Positions 32,529-44,888 of a DNA stretch of 64,000 nt are shown here, in pieces. This stretch comes from Siphonodentalium dalli (taxonomy: Eukaryota > Mollusca > Scaphopoda > Gadilida > Siphonodentaliidae). The notes below the pieces were generated by a model, which did no database searches, was not told where the DNA came from, and was given only the letters and a program-made list of their open reading frames with translations. Made by a program: the position numbers and the translations under genes. Location of the stretch: NCBI GenBank assembly GCA_032622095.1, contig CP136067.1, forward strand, positions 120,005,030 to 120,069,029, given 5' to 3'. The first letter of the stretch is position 1; every line of letters begins with the position of its first letter.

Positions 32529-34025
32529 TAGTTACAAATGTATGTCTAGCCTCCTGTTGTGTCACTAATAAGATCTTTAATTCACATACGGTACACATGT
32601 ACATGTACATGTACTATATACCCGTTCAAGCGTTTACAAGTGTCAGTCATCGAGAAACTGACCAAAAGTTTTGGTAGTATATAATATAGGCTAGCACTGC
32701 ACTTGGGCTACATGTACATGTACTGTAAGTGATTATAATGTACTATTTTTATATTCTGCTGTGAAAGTGTTGCTGAATGAAATTTAAGTTTACCCCGATA
32801 TTCTAAGTCCGCTCGACTAAGATGGGTTTTTTCTCGAAAACTGATATCTGAATATACATGACTTTTTGTACGTCTTCCACTGGTTGGTATTCCCTCTAAA
32901 ATGACTAATTTTAACTGATTAGATTAGCCCTGGTATGGAAAACTCTAACTGTTATAGCCCGATGAGCGGTTTACTGCCAACAGCGGTGATGATATGATGA
33001 CCAGCGTTGTACATGGCATATGTTGATCCAGGTAAGAATGCTACCATACATTCCAAACATTCATTAAATATCTTATTAATAGTAACCCAAACTACACAAG
33101 AGACTAGTATAACTAAGATTGGGCTCGATTAATGATGTGACACTTTCAGTACTTCATTTACTAGTAGCCTGGTACTGGTGGGCCTGGCTACAGATACTTG
33201 TTTGGCGTGTTTGAGGCCTGTGGCACAAGGGCAGCAGAATCAATTAAAATTTCTCTTATTGTAGTGTAGTACATGTACATGAATAGCACCGGTAGTACAG
33301 CACACAAAGAGGTATATAGTACCGGCACATGTACATGTATTCTCTCTGTTTTCACACATGTTTTTTTTCAATTTAACAACATGAGTCTTTTATGACACAT
33401 ACATGTACTAAAGTGAAAGTAGGCCTACATGTATATAATGTGCACCCAGTATACCGGTACATGTACTGATATATTACATTGCAATACAGTCCGAGTACAA
33501 TGATATAGCAAAATTATGCATAGTAGAATAACAACCTTTTGTACAAACAGTCCTGACAATGATATACCGGGATATCATGGTGATAGTTCATACATTTGGA
33601 ATTACCGAATACCTGAGTTTGTGGATAGACCGCTTCATGCGATGTTTATGTGAATTTTTATTTTTAAGTCGGCATTGCATACGGTAGTCCTATAAACCAC
33701 ACCAGAGAATAGCAATTGTCGGTCAGTGACCAACTTCTTATGTTTATGCAATCGATACAATCCGGTTCTGCTTTTGATGTCCAGTTCGATATTTGTGGTG
33801 TGTTCTTGTGCAAAAATATAATTCTAACTAATGCGCCAAAAATCAGGTTTATAAATTTATCCATTCTTGAGCAAGAGCAACTCGTAAAACTTGTATGGTA
33901 TAACATTCCAAACTGAGTATTTCTGCTATCAAACCATATGATATTAATGTTGAACCGGACATCGAAATCTGAACCGCATTTATGGATTGCAGCACGTGAT
34001 GTTGAATAAACAGTTATAGAGGATA
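32529..34025. other. No gene recognised between two MITEs
   Basis: AT-rich sequence with ACATGTACATG motifs (for example near 32595, 32710 and 33330). Short open frames around 33664-33916 lie on both strands at the same place and show no protein signal. Confidence 0.4.
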
Positions 34026-34027
34026 TA

Positions 34028-34244
34028 CAGTAATGCTCTAATTAATCGACTCCTTAACTACAGCAGAATTATGGGTAACTTTTCAGGATTTAGTCGGAAA
34101 TATGGGTTGATGCCATTCATCGGAAAGCTCTCGGTGAGAGCTTTCCGATGAATGGCAACAAGCCATATTTCGGACTAAATCCTGAAAAGTTACCCATAAT
34201 TCTGCTGTAGTTAAGGAGTCGATTAATTAGCTCTAGAATTACTG
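34028..34244. mobile_element. TA-flanked palindromic MITE
   Basis: CAGTAATGCTCTAATTAATC at one end and its near complement at the other, flanked by TA. The two halves are almost perfect complements along their whole length and meet near CTCTCGGTGAGAG. 217 bp. Same family as 32364-32528. Confidence 0.85.
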
Positions 34245-35394
34245 TAACATGGTTTATAATATACAAATGTATACTGTATGGGAAACATCAGAGGTTTACA
34301 AAGTAATAAAAACAGTTGATTTGTTCTTTATTCTTGTGGTTATATACACGTACATACATGTATTCTAAAAATAAATGTCCTTTACAACGTGGATCAATGA
34401 AATGCGGTTGTTGCATTTAAAATGCATTGAGGGTACATTGTGTCACGCCACTTTGTAAATGCCTTAATGACAGCATTTAAATTAAATGCACTGCATTGGG
34501 AATAATCGCAGTCGCATTGAAATTACCGATCATTGCGCCGAAAAAGTATACTAGTATGAACACCCAAATAACGATACGATAGTGTATTTTGCAATTTTAG
34601 TTATAATTTTGTTTAATTTAAATTCACATCTGAATAATTCTGTGTTATTTTCCCACTCCTGGTGTACATGTATATGTTCGGAATCGGACATTCATGATGT
34701 AGTTTTCCATTCAAAATGGAATAAACATAAATAAACACTGTTGACATTAATTGTTTTATAATCAGAATCTGAGAATCATGATTCTCATTTTGATTCTAGT
34801 AAAAAGTCTTGATTCCCTGTAGAAAGTGAAACACTAACATTTTGATTATTGCCAAAAATCTGATGGATTTTAAGGCCTGCATCAAGACATTTGTTTGTGA
34901 ATAAATCAAGGTAAATGTGTTAAAATATGAACGCATTTACAAATGCGTTGCTCCAAAATAGCAAAGTAGATTCGAACATGTGGTCGCTTTTCTAAGAAAT
35001 TTGTGAGTGGTCTGTACATGTACATACATGTATGTTACTTGACCAATTACACAAGGAGTCGAGGGACACAATCAATGAGGACGTTTGTACTAAAAAATAT
35101 TTTTTTTACGCAAGGAACGAACACAAGGCCACTTTCTTAATTTATATTATGAGCCAACAAGACAGATCGTAAATCGCTGTTATATGACAATATATGTGGC
35201 CATCAGAATGGTCGACAGGCATGACGCCAACAAAAACCAATCTGTGAGGCCAATATAAAGAAGTCGCGACTTATTGCTGGTGGAACCTATTAAAGGCATC
35301 GTTCCATTTCGTTAATAACAACTTACATGTAACATTCACCTCCACCTCTTTACTCTTGGGCTCCAAATAAATATGCATGCACCAGCCGCATCCA

Positions 35395-36295
35395 CGTTTA
35401 TTATTTTTCTTGGGAAATCCCCCCCCCCCTGCACAGTGCTTATTTGGGTCTGCACGTTTATTAATATTTTGAAGCTATGAAAATTTAAATCAGCACAAAT
35501 TCAAGATTTCTATATGATTCAGATGTAAAAATGATCAACACGTCTACATTAGTTACTAGCTAAACAAGACATTTTGTCATATGTTTATACTTTACTGTGA
35601 AATTGCGTTTCTTCCGTTCTCCATGAACGGATTCTCAAAATGTTTGGTTTTCCAAAAAACAAGGATTCGAACTGTCTGAACTGAACTCCATGCGTTTGTT
35701 TAAATAGATGAATAAATAATGGGAAAGACATACAATCCTAGTTCATAATGAATTTAAGTATATAAATATAAATAATAAACGGCGGATTCAACGTGGTCAT
35801 GGGTTTTGACCGCGTTAAAAAAATCAGCAAACTCTGCATGAACCCCGAAGTTTGCTGATTTTTTCTCGCGGTCAAAACCCCATGACCGCATTGAAACCGC
35901 CGTTCATTTCTTATATGAATAACACAATTTAAGATTGGTGAATTATTTCTTTTGGTTAATTTAATAAACGTACAGGACCAAATAACGATCGTACAGGTGG
36001 GAATTTTACCTCGATTTTAATAATCGTACATTAGGCACTCAAGAGTACATATTCAAGTATTAGTATGTGGCAAACCAAAAAAACACCACATGATACATAC
36101 ATGTACCTGTACTACATGTTGACTCGTATACCTGAACCTGCTATAAAAATTATTTGGTTAACCACAGTTGATGTTTTGCTCAGAGTTCCCCCTGCACTAT
36201 TATTTGGGTCTGTACTTTTATTAACTTTCAATGGAATTTCCCCCCCCCCTGCACTATTATTTGGGCCTGCACTTTTATTTGGAGCCTGAGAGTAA
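35395..36295. repeat. Dispersed CCCCTGCACTATTATTTGGG motif
   Basis: C-rich runs followed by TGCACWRTTATTTGGGYCTG and CTTTTATT occur near 35417, 36187 and 36241. These are short copies of one unit; the last two lie about 54 bp apart. The hairpin at 35774 lies between them. Confidence 0.6.
35774..35908. mobile_element. Hairpin element (~135 bp)
   Basis: AACGGCGGATTCAACGTGGT at the left pairs with its near complement at the right, and GGTTTTGACCGCG with its complement further in. The centre lies near AACCCCGAAG between two TTTGCTGATTTTTT-type arms. No clear target duplication. May be a small fold-back element. Confidence 0.65.
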
Positions 36296-36333
36296 GTTGC
36301 ATTGACATTTATTTTCACAAATTACCATGCTAA

Positions 36334-37017
36334 AGGCCAAAGAAAAAAGATTGTATGTTTCCGGTAAAAAAAAATTAGGGTACTAGTAGGTAGGTAGGGA
36401 ATTTTTTTTATTTTATTTTATTTTGATATTTTTTATCCAGCTGCAGAAATATTGAACTACCTCGACCAAAGTGACATAAAATGCCAACCCGTGCCATGGG
36501 GAAAGTATTACTTGATCAACACAGTGGAAATATACATTAAGATTGATAAAAAATCAAACTTACTTCATGCTTACGTATGTTTTTTATTATATCTAATACC
36601 ACATTTTCATAAATTTGGCTATAAACTTGGTACAAAATTGATGTCACTAACTTTTTATAAGAATTTTACCAATAATACCGCCATTATACCGTACATGTAT
36701 TGTGACGATTACATCCCATTGTCTGGGGGTAGCCAGTACACCCACCGAGCATGCCTGGTTTTTGGAAACAGTAGCTACTAGTACATGCAGTGATAACCTC
36801 TTTACATGTATATATACAGATACACACCCACCATGTCTGTTGATAGTGTTCCATAAGTCCCAAACAAGACATAAAGCAGGCAGGAGATCCACTCTCAGGA
36901 AATTAAAATGGCAAAATTTTTGACTTTTTCTCAAAATATCAATAAAAAGTTTAGGGTCGGCGGGTTATTTTTAGGGTCGGTCGATGTACGGAAACATAGT
37001 ATCTTTTTTCTTTGGCC
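36334..37017. mobile_element. Inverted-repeat element, ~685 bp, possible Harbinger-like
   Basis: The left end GGCCAAAGAAAAAAGAT and a TATGTTTCCG block pair with the complement at the right end (CGGAAACATA then ATCTTTTTTCTTTGGCC). TAA lies just outside each end (36331-36333 and 37018-37020), with one extra A on the left. Open frames inside (36452-36781 and overlapping ones) have no recognised domain. A TWA target would fit PIF/Harbinger, like its neighbour at 37204. Confidence 0.65.
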
Positions 37018-37203
37018 TAAGGAACATTGCAACTGGTTTGAAGTAACATGACCGCGTTGCGTCAACACTGGAACTGCATTGATGGTAATTTTCAACATGG
37101 TCTCACTGAGGTTCTATCAAATATAAATACTAGTATGGTTGAGGCCAACTTGAGGGAGACAATTATTTTGAGAATATGTGATCCTGTGTTAACATGAGCC
37201 TAA

Positions 37204-37581
37204 GGCGACACCAATTTTTAAGTCTGGTTTACGAACACCTCCTACAACTTTGTTTCCATTTCATGAAAAAAAAATTAACTTTTTTTGTCCCAAAATATTT
37301 TACACGCGTACTGATTTTCATGTGCTGTCGCATCCGGTTCTGCTTATGATCATTTACAGATCCATATTTTCATGTATTTCATGACAAGATATGTCTTGTT
37401 TGGTTTGAACAGAATTTCATTCAAAAACATTTTTTCACAATTTTTGTAAAATTTATGTAAAATTCCACGATTTACTTGATATAAATTGGGGGGACAATCT
37501 TTTTTATTTTTATTTTTTTCCCTCCTGCATCTACTTTTTTTCTCCCCACATCGTAAACCAGACTTAAAAATTGGTGTCGCT
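37204..37581 (-). mobile_element. PIF/Harbinger-like MITE, copy 2 (TAA duplication)
   Basis: Reverse-oriented copy of 29866-30256: the same ends, the same GCTGTCGCATCCGGTTCTGC block, and a matching T-rich and C-rich middle. TAA flanks both sides (37201-37203 and 37582-37584). 378 bp; it lacks the short GTGGGCT stretch found near one end of copy 1. Confidence 0.88.
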
Positions 37582-37884
37582 TAAATATCATCTGATGGAG
37601 TCAAAATCATTGAACCGTCACTTATGCATGCACATGTTGTCTTGATGTTGAGTCTGGCTTTCATCATTTTCATTAGTTTTAATACTGTTATATCCACCAA
37701 AGGTTGAGGTGTTATGGAACAACTGTATGGCATCGTATACTGTTATCTTCCGAGTAAATATGGAGTCTCTAATTCTTTTATCAGTCACGCATCTACTCAT
37801 CAAATAGTATAATCCTTAAATATTTGTAGTCCAGGTGATCTCGACTGCACAGTACATGTATAAACATTCATCTGTGCACAGTGT

Positions 37885-38110
37885 GTTTTAAATTTCTTTG
37901 CCGTGTAACAACTGTTGTCCCAAGTTTCAATGCCTTGTCCTCCTGGTATGTAGGGATTACCAATTTACCATTGCCGTGTTTTAATTTGCAATTTTGATGA
38001 TGACGCTCACTAAGCTTGTTGATAATTTTCTTTGTCGTGTAACAACTGTTGTACCAAGTTTCTATGCCGCGTCCTCCTGGTATTTAGGGATTACCGGTGC
38101 CTTTAATAGC
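37885..38110. repeat. Tandem pair, ~145-bp unit
   Basis: GTGTAACAACTGTTGTNCCA, AAGTTTCWATGCC and GTCCTCCTGGTATKTAGGG occur near 37903 and 38037. Two copies only. Confidence 0.75.
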
Positions 38111-38279
38111 GTCAGATGCATCATTGCCAGTTAATGTACATTAGAGTGGAACTGAATTAACAATGTCACATTGACACAGTACTCAGTTAAGACCAGTAAA
38201 ACAGCAAAAGTAGTATTATTGTACAGCAGGCTTATCACTATCAGTACTTACTACATGTACTGACCCCTTACTATCGTGG

Positions 38280-38880
38280 ATCAATCTGAATCTGAATGGT
38301 TACGCTGCAGATCCCAATTATGGTAATTTCGCAGCGGGCGAGAGAGTCTCAGATCTTTTCCTTCAGCGCACTCTTGAAGGAATCCACAGGCTGTTGTTGT
38401 AGGATTAAGGATTCCTCCAGCTGATTCCAGTCGCATATAGTTCGAACAAATGTGGAATTAGCGAACTGAGCTGACACGTATGGTATAGCCTCGTAGCACT
38501 GACTGTTGTTCCTTTAAATTAGGTGCCGAGGAATTTGGCTGGTGACGTAGCCTGTCAGAACTTTGCTCTGCGATCTAAGACGCCTTGTTTCGGGTGTAAA
38601 GTATTGATTAGGTGGTATAGCCGGGACCAATCCACCCACCACCTTACTCATGAATCCCAGCCGATTTATTTTCCGCCGTTTCTGCAATGTTGGTAAATCT
38701 AGCTCGTAGAGGATCATGGACTTGGTCATATATCCATCTTCTTTGCTCTTATAGTCTCTTTTAATGAAACGGGCTGCTCTACGCTGGATTCTTTCCAGCT
38801 TGTCGATGTGATTTTGTTGGTAGGGGTCCCAGATGGTGTCTGCGTAGTCCATGATCTTCAAACTTCTCAATTCTTCTTCT
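38280..38880 (-). pseudogene. 5'-truncated LINE, RT C-terminal region
   Basis: The frame 38870-38514 reads YADTIWDPYQQNHIDKLERI then QRRAARFIKRDYKS, the standard C-terminal region of CR1/Jockey-type RTs (usually EYASxxWDPY...LExVQRRAARF). After a frame change near 38510 it continues FANSTFVRTICDWNQLEES and DSFKSALKEKI then stop (about 38344), the true C-terminus. The RT core and endonuclease are absent, as in a 5'-truncated insertion. Confidence 0.88.
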
Positions 38881-39590
38881 TCTGGACAGGTGCATTATGA
38901 GCAGGCCACTGGCACTACATCATGATTGTACCGGTACCACAAATTCAATTTTGAGAAAATATTCTGGTTATGGCCAGGTAGCTGAGGTACTGTTCAATAC
39001 TATAGTTGATCCGTTTCGTTATCGTAGCTTAATTCTTACTGTTCCGGGAATTGAAATATTTTTTGTCACATGAAATTCAGTCTTTTTCGATATTTGCGCA
39101 CATCCATGGGGAGAAATCGGCGAATCTTATATATAAGTCCACAGTTTATCCGTTTGTAGCCAATACACCATTTCCTTCTGTCAATCCGCGTTGATTCGCG
39201 ACAAAATTAACTCAAAATACCACAAGGAATAATCCGCGCTTCATTTTGAAGAACGATAACTAAAAGTTAAGATTGTAATTTGGCTGCAGAAACGAAACGA
39301 AACGAATTTTGAAACACAATAATTGTATTCACTAATATTTTCCTGTTGGCATATGGTCTACTATAGTATATGCAATCATTTATTTGAAATAATAAGTATC
39401 ACTTAGAGAATAATTCTTACTGATAATTAGAAATCTCTTTATTTTGTATCCCTTTAAAATTAAATAATGGCCCTGAAAATTGTCTGTTTGTCAGTTTAAT
39501 GTTCACTAATTATAGCTAGGCTGTTAGATAAAGTATGATATTGCTTCATTTGTCCGGGGTAGTGTATTGTCATACTGTCATAATAAACTT
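38881..39590. other. No gene seen
   Basis: AT-rich; a short run of CGAAA steps near 39293-39306; nothing else recognised. Confidence 0.4.
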
Positions 39591-39594
39591 CAAG

Positions 39595-41420
39595 TAATAA
39601 GGTAACTACTCGTCAATGATGCTTGAATACATAAATGATTAATAAGGTAACAACTACCCGTCAATGATCGACGTCTTAATATAGAAAGGTTTTATAAGGT
39701 AACTAACTACACGGCAATGATACTTATTATAGAAGGTTAATAACTTCTTGTCAATGATGCTTTAATATAGAAAGGGTTAATAAGGTAACTACCCGTCAAT
39801 AATGCTTTAGTGTAGAAATTGTTACTAAGGTAACTACATGTCAATGATGCTTTAATAAAGAAAGGGTTAATAAGATAAAGTTCTACACGTCAATGATGCT
39901 TAAATATAGAAAGGGCTAATAGGGTAACTACACGTCAATGATGTTTTAATATAAAAAGGGTTAATATGGTAATTACACGCCAAGGGTGCTTTAATATAGA
40001 AAGGGTTAATATGGTAACTACCGTCCATGATGCTTTAATATATAACTGGCTACTATGATAACTACATGTCAATGATGCTTTATTGTAGAAAGGGTTAATA
40101 ATGTAACTAATCACCAATGATACTCATTATAAAAAGGGTTAATAAGGCAACTGCCTGTCAATTATTGCTTCAACGTAGAAAGGGTTAATAAGCTAATTAC
40201 ACGCCAATGGTGCTTTAATATAGAAAGGGTTAATATGGTAACTATCAGTCAATGATGCTTTAATATAGAAAGTGTTATAATATGGTAACTGCACGTCAAT
40301 TATGCTTTGATACAAAAATGGTTAATAAAGTAATTACCCGCCAATGGCGCTTTAATATAGAAATGGTTTATAATGTAACTACTCACCAATGATACTTAGT
40401 ATAGAAAGGGTTGTTTAATGTAACTACCTGTCAATTAATGCTTTAATATAGAAAAGGTTAATAAGGTAACTACACGCCAATGATACTTAGTATAGAAAGG
40501 GTTGGTAAGGTAACTACACGACAATGATACTTTAGTATATAGAGGGTTAATTAGGCAACTACCCGTCAACGATGCTTTAATATAGAAAGGGTTAACATGG
40601 TAACTACACGTCAATGATATTTTAATAAAGAAAGGGCTAATAAGGTAACTACATGTCAATGCTGCTTTAATACAGAAATGGTTAATAAGGTAACTTCACG
40701 TCAATGATGCTTTAATATAGAAAGGGTTAATACTGTAACTACTCACCAATGATACTTAGTATAGAACGGGTTAATAAGATAACTACCCAGCAATAATGAT
40801 GCTTTAATATAGAGAGGGTTATAATAAGGTAACTACACGTCAATGATGCTTTAATACATAAATGGTTAATAAGGTAACTACCCGCCAATGGCGCTTTAAT
40901 ATAGAAAGGGTTAATAATGCAACTACTCACCAATGATACTTAGTATAGAAAGGGTTAATAAGGTAACTACCTGTCAATTAATGCTTTAATATAGAAAGGG
41001 TTAATAAGGTAACTACACGCCAACGGTACTTAGTATAGAAAGGGTTAATAAGGTAACTATATACGACAATGATACTTTGATATATACAGAGTTAAGGAGC
41101 CAACTACCCGTCAATGATGCTATACTATAGAAAGGGTTAACATTGTAACTACACATCAATGATATTTTAATATAGAAAGGGTTAATAAGGTAACTACGCG
41201 TCAATGATGCTTTAATAAAGAAAGGGTTAATAAGGTAACTTCACATCAATGGTGCTTTAATATAGAAAGGGTTAATAATGTAACTACTCACCAATGTTAC
41301 TTAGTATAGAAAGGATTAATAAGGTAACTACCTGTCAATTAATGATTTAATATAGAATGGTTAATAAGGTAACTACACGCCAATGGTGCTGTAATATAGA
41401 AAGGGTTAATAAGGTGACTT
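39595..41420. repeat. 45-bp tandem array, about 40 copies
   Basis: The unit runs GGGTTAATAAGGTAACTACA, CGTCAATGATGC, TTTAATATAGAAA. Two neighbouring unit starts at 39961 and 40006 give the 45-bp period. A variant with CTCACCAATGATACTTAGT recurs about every few units, suggesting a higher-order repeat. Minus-strand frames reading INPFYIKASLTCSY and the like are by-products, since 45 is a multiple of three. Confidence 0.9.
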
Positions 41421-41439
41421 CAATGCAGATTATACAGTT

Positions 41440-41746
41440 TAACAAAATACCACAGGTGTATATATCCGGGTGAACACTGTAGTAAATACCTGGGCGAAAC
41501 CCTGGTGTAAATACCTGGGTGTAAATACCTGGTGTAAATACCTGGGTGTAAATCCGTAAAAACCCGGGTAAACTGGGGTTTATACCTAACATATATCGAA
41601 AACACCTGGGTAAATCTATATAAATCCCTGATTTACCTGGGTGTAACCTGGGTGTGACCTGGGTGGAACCAGGGTAAAACCTATATGTACCGGGGTATAC
41701 CTAGGTAAACACCAAGATTTACCCAGGTACATTTTTATATGGGTCA
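41440..41746. repeat. ACCTGGGTGTAAAT repeat block
   Basis: Units of about 14-20 bp around ACCTGGGTGTAAATACC. The right border reads GATTTACCCAGGTACATT then TTTATATGGG, the complement of the left border of the 27471-28275 array. The two loci therefore belong to one family. Confidence 0.75.
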
Positions 41747-41759
41747 CTCTGTTCCACCA

Positions 41760-42515
41760 TTCTCAGCAACTAATTAATGGTACACTTTTTATCTATATAG
41801 TTACATGGTTATTGGTTAGCATTTTGCTACTTAGGAGCTGCTGACAGCTGTCCATCTGAATTTATGATATTTATGATGTTTAATACCGGTACCTACATGG
41901 AAAGTGCGGTACATCAAAATCATTGGAATTGGCTGTCTCATTTAAGTGTCAGATGTAAATTGTAACATCTTAAATTAAAGTCATATGTAGATTTTAACAT
42001 TTATAGTCTGAGAGAAAGCAGCAATTTATTTGTGCAAGTGCTTACCCATTACTATCAGTATTACTAATGTAGTTGAGCCAGAGTGAGAGGTTTTATGTTC
42101 AGACATGATGATTATTATTTATCAAATTTATGATTAAACATCATATACATTTTTATACAAATCAAATAATAATTATTTTAGATTTGATTTGTAATTTATA
42201 ATGAAAATATATACACAATTTATACAATTAAGTATACTCTCCATATGAGAGGTCAATTCAGTCTGGTGCTAGTCTTACATGGCCGCCATGCCATCACGGT
42301 TAGCTATAATTCCATCAATATCGATGGTGTTGCCATATGCAGCAACATGTATAGTCGGGTTTGTAATGTTTAGTGCCTGAAGCACTAGTACATATAGTGG
42401 GCCTTAATTCCCGGGTTACGTCATTCTCACTTCATATAAGTGGGTATTGTGTATGCGGTAAATTCACATTTCATTTGATAGGGGTTGGGGCTGCTAAATT
42501 GTAAATCATTAGTGT
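41760..42515. other. No gene seen; probable LINE 3' flank
   Basis: AT-rich sequence directly downstream (minus strand) of the LINE at 42518-44351. No repeat or domain was recognised. Confidence 0.4.
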
Positions 42516-42517
42516 TT

Positions 42518-44351
42518 CTAAGCACATAAAATCTTAGGTATTTCTCTGATAAGTCTTACAATTGGCTTTAATTTATCAGTGTTCAAATTAAATAACTCAT
42601 TTAGTTTGAACACACTTGGTCTTTCATAGAAGTACTTATCCATACATTTCATTCGGAGTGTTTTGAGTTTTTTGCACACTAAAATAGCATGATATTCATC
42701 ACCTATACCTTCATTACAGGCTTTACAAATTCTCTTTGAGAGATCCAATTCCTCCCAATCACCAGTTTCTATAGGGAGTCTATGGTTTCTGGTTCTAATT
42801 CTTGCTATGACCTTTGCATCTGATTGGTTGAAGTATTTGAGATATGGTTCCATTGCATAATTGTGTTTAACTGCTCTATAAAATATGTATTTATTAGAAG
42901 TATCAAGTTTACCCCTCCATTCTTGCATGTGCATATCTCTTAGTCTATCCCTTGTTGCATTTTTGAACCATTTACTTCTACATAAATTTTGGTCACTCCA
43001 AATAAATGACATTCCAGTTTCATTTAATATTTTTCTGATGCCATTCACCCATTTAAAGGCACGCTTAGTTTTTTTTACTACAAATCATTGAATCATATAG
43101 TATTTTTGTCAATTTCCAGCCTTCGCCTTCAATTATTCTGGTCCAGTAACATAACATTTTGTGTTTAATTATAGTTGAAACTGGGATTATGCCCAGTTCA
43201 CCATATACCATAGCAGTCGGTGTTGTAGTTTTCAAGCCCAAGATGAATTTAAAAAACCATAACTCTGTTGTCTCAATCATAGCATTAGAACCATATCCCC
43301 ATACTTCACATCCATACGTGAGGGTTGGTAAGATTGCTTTATTATATATATCAATTATAACATCAAAGGTTAGTTGTGATTTTCTCATTTTGTGAATGAG
43401 TGAGAACATAGCCTTTTTGGCCGCAGCACACCTTTTTTTCTTTTCATCAATAAATAATTGGTTCTCATTGCTAAATGTCACCCCAAGATACTTATAACTT
43501 TTGGATAATTCTATAGGCTCATTTCCAATATAGAAGATCTCATCTTCATATTTCCCTTGGCCAAATACAACTATTTTTGTTTTAGAGCAGTTAATGCTGA
43601 GTTTCCAGTCTAGACAGTATTGATGATAAGAATCTAGGATTTCTTCTAATCCCTCAGCTGTGTCAGCCATGAGTATGGTATCATCAGCATATAAAAGTGA
43701 AAACAGTTTAACAAATCTGTGCATTGCTTTACCACTCAAGGCTGACAAAGCTAGGGGATTTTGACAGTTTTGGCCAAGGTATGACTCCAGATCATTCAGA
43801 TATAGGGAAAAAAGTATTGGGGAGAGATTTTCGCCTTGCCTCACGCCAATTGGACATTTAAAAAGGGGGGAAACATTTTCATCAACTGAAACACATGATT
43901 TTATATCCTGATACATACTTTGTATGACCTTTAATAATTTTCCATCAATACCTGATGAGATAAGTTTATACCAAAGACCATTCCTCCAGACACTGTCAAA
44001 AGCCTTAGACAGGTCTATGAAGGCACAATATAAACTACCATTAATAGAATTGGTTAACTCAATCATCGAATTCAATGTATGTATGTGGTCAATGGTGGAA
44101 TAGTTTGGCCGAAATCCAGCTTGATTTACAGAGAGGATGCCATTTATTTCTAGGAATGAGTATATTCTCTTACTGAGTATACTAGTAAACAATTTGGCCA
44201 AACAGCTGACAAGTGTAATTTGTCTATAGTTATCAGGGGAAGAAAATTTCCCAGATTTATAAATTGGTTTAATAAGTCCAATACTCCACTCTTTGGGTAT
44301 ATGTCCAGTTTTGAGAATCAGATTAAAATATTTAAGATAAACTATTTTCAT
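42518..44351 (-). pseudogene. LINE 3: RT and C-terminal zinc region, one frameshift
   Basis: The 428-codon frame (44351-43065) holds a complete RT: NYRQITLVSCLAKLFTSIL, QAGFRPNYSTIDHI, CAFIDLSKAFDSVWR, GVRQGENLSPILFSLYLND and LLYADDTILMAD with both catalytic aspartates, then SYKYLGVTFS and TYGCEVWGYG. The C-terminal part (43048-42518) carries RIRTRNHRLPIETGDW and a CxxC...H...C knuckle (RICKACNEG...HAILVCKK). The two are separated only by an extra or missing base in an A8 run (43069-43076 on the plus strand). No endonuclease was seen upstream, so the insertion is probably 5'-truncated. Best preserved RT in the window. Confidence 0.93.
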
Positions 44352-44524
44352 TTTAGGGTAGGAACCTCTGATATACCCTGATTAGGAGATTATATAGCGA
44401 CAACAGGTCGCGTGACCGGACAATGCATTGACAAGTAGCGATAATAAACAGACAGACCACGCCTCCTATCCTTGCAATTGGACAAGTGTGGCCCACAGGT
44501 AACGCAATCGATCAAATCAATGTC

Positions 44525-44640
44525 GTCCCAGCGGTGGAGAAAAACTTGGTTTTACTACTAAAACCCAGTTTAAACTGGTAGTTTAAACTAGGTCTAAACT
44601 GGAGATCCCGATTCGGACCTTTATGTTTCAGTATATATGA
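44525..44640. repeat. GTTTAAACTAGGTTTTA-type repeat, inverted second copy
   Basis: AACCCAGTTTAAACTGGTAG, TTTAAACTAGGTC and the border CCGATTCGGACC match 23821-24010 in reverse complement. Confidence 0.65.
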
Positions 44641-44888
44641 GGAAATACTCAATTGATTGACTCCTCGTAGAAGTTGTTAACTGTAACTAGGTCGCCTTGC
44701 ATATATAGCAGAACGCATTTTCCTAACAAATTTTATATTATTTTTTATTTTTCGGGTAGATCAAATCCTGTACTACGTGAACAGACACGGTGTGACGATT
44801 TTATCTATTGACCTTAACAGTAGATTGAAATCAACATATCCCTTCCTTTCCCCCATGGAAATCAATAGGGAAATTGGAACATAATATT

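Noticed and set aside
36065-36934. Overlapping open frames between 36.1 and 36.9 kb
   Set aside because: They lie on both strands within an inverted-repeat element and C-rich repeats and show no recognisable domain.
39935-41204. Minus-strand membrane-protein-like frames (INPFYIKASL)
   Set aside because: They track the 45-bp array, whose period is a multiple of three.
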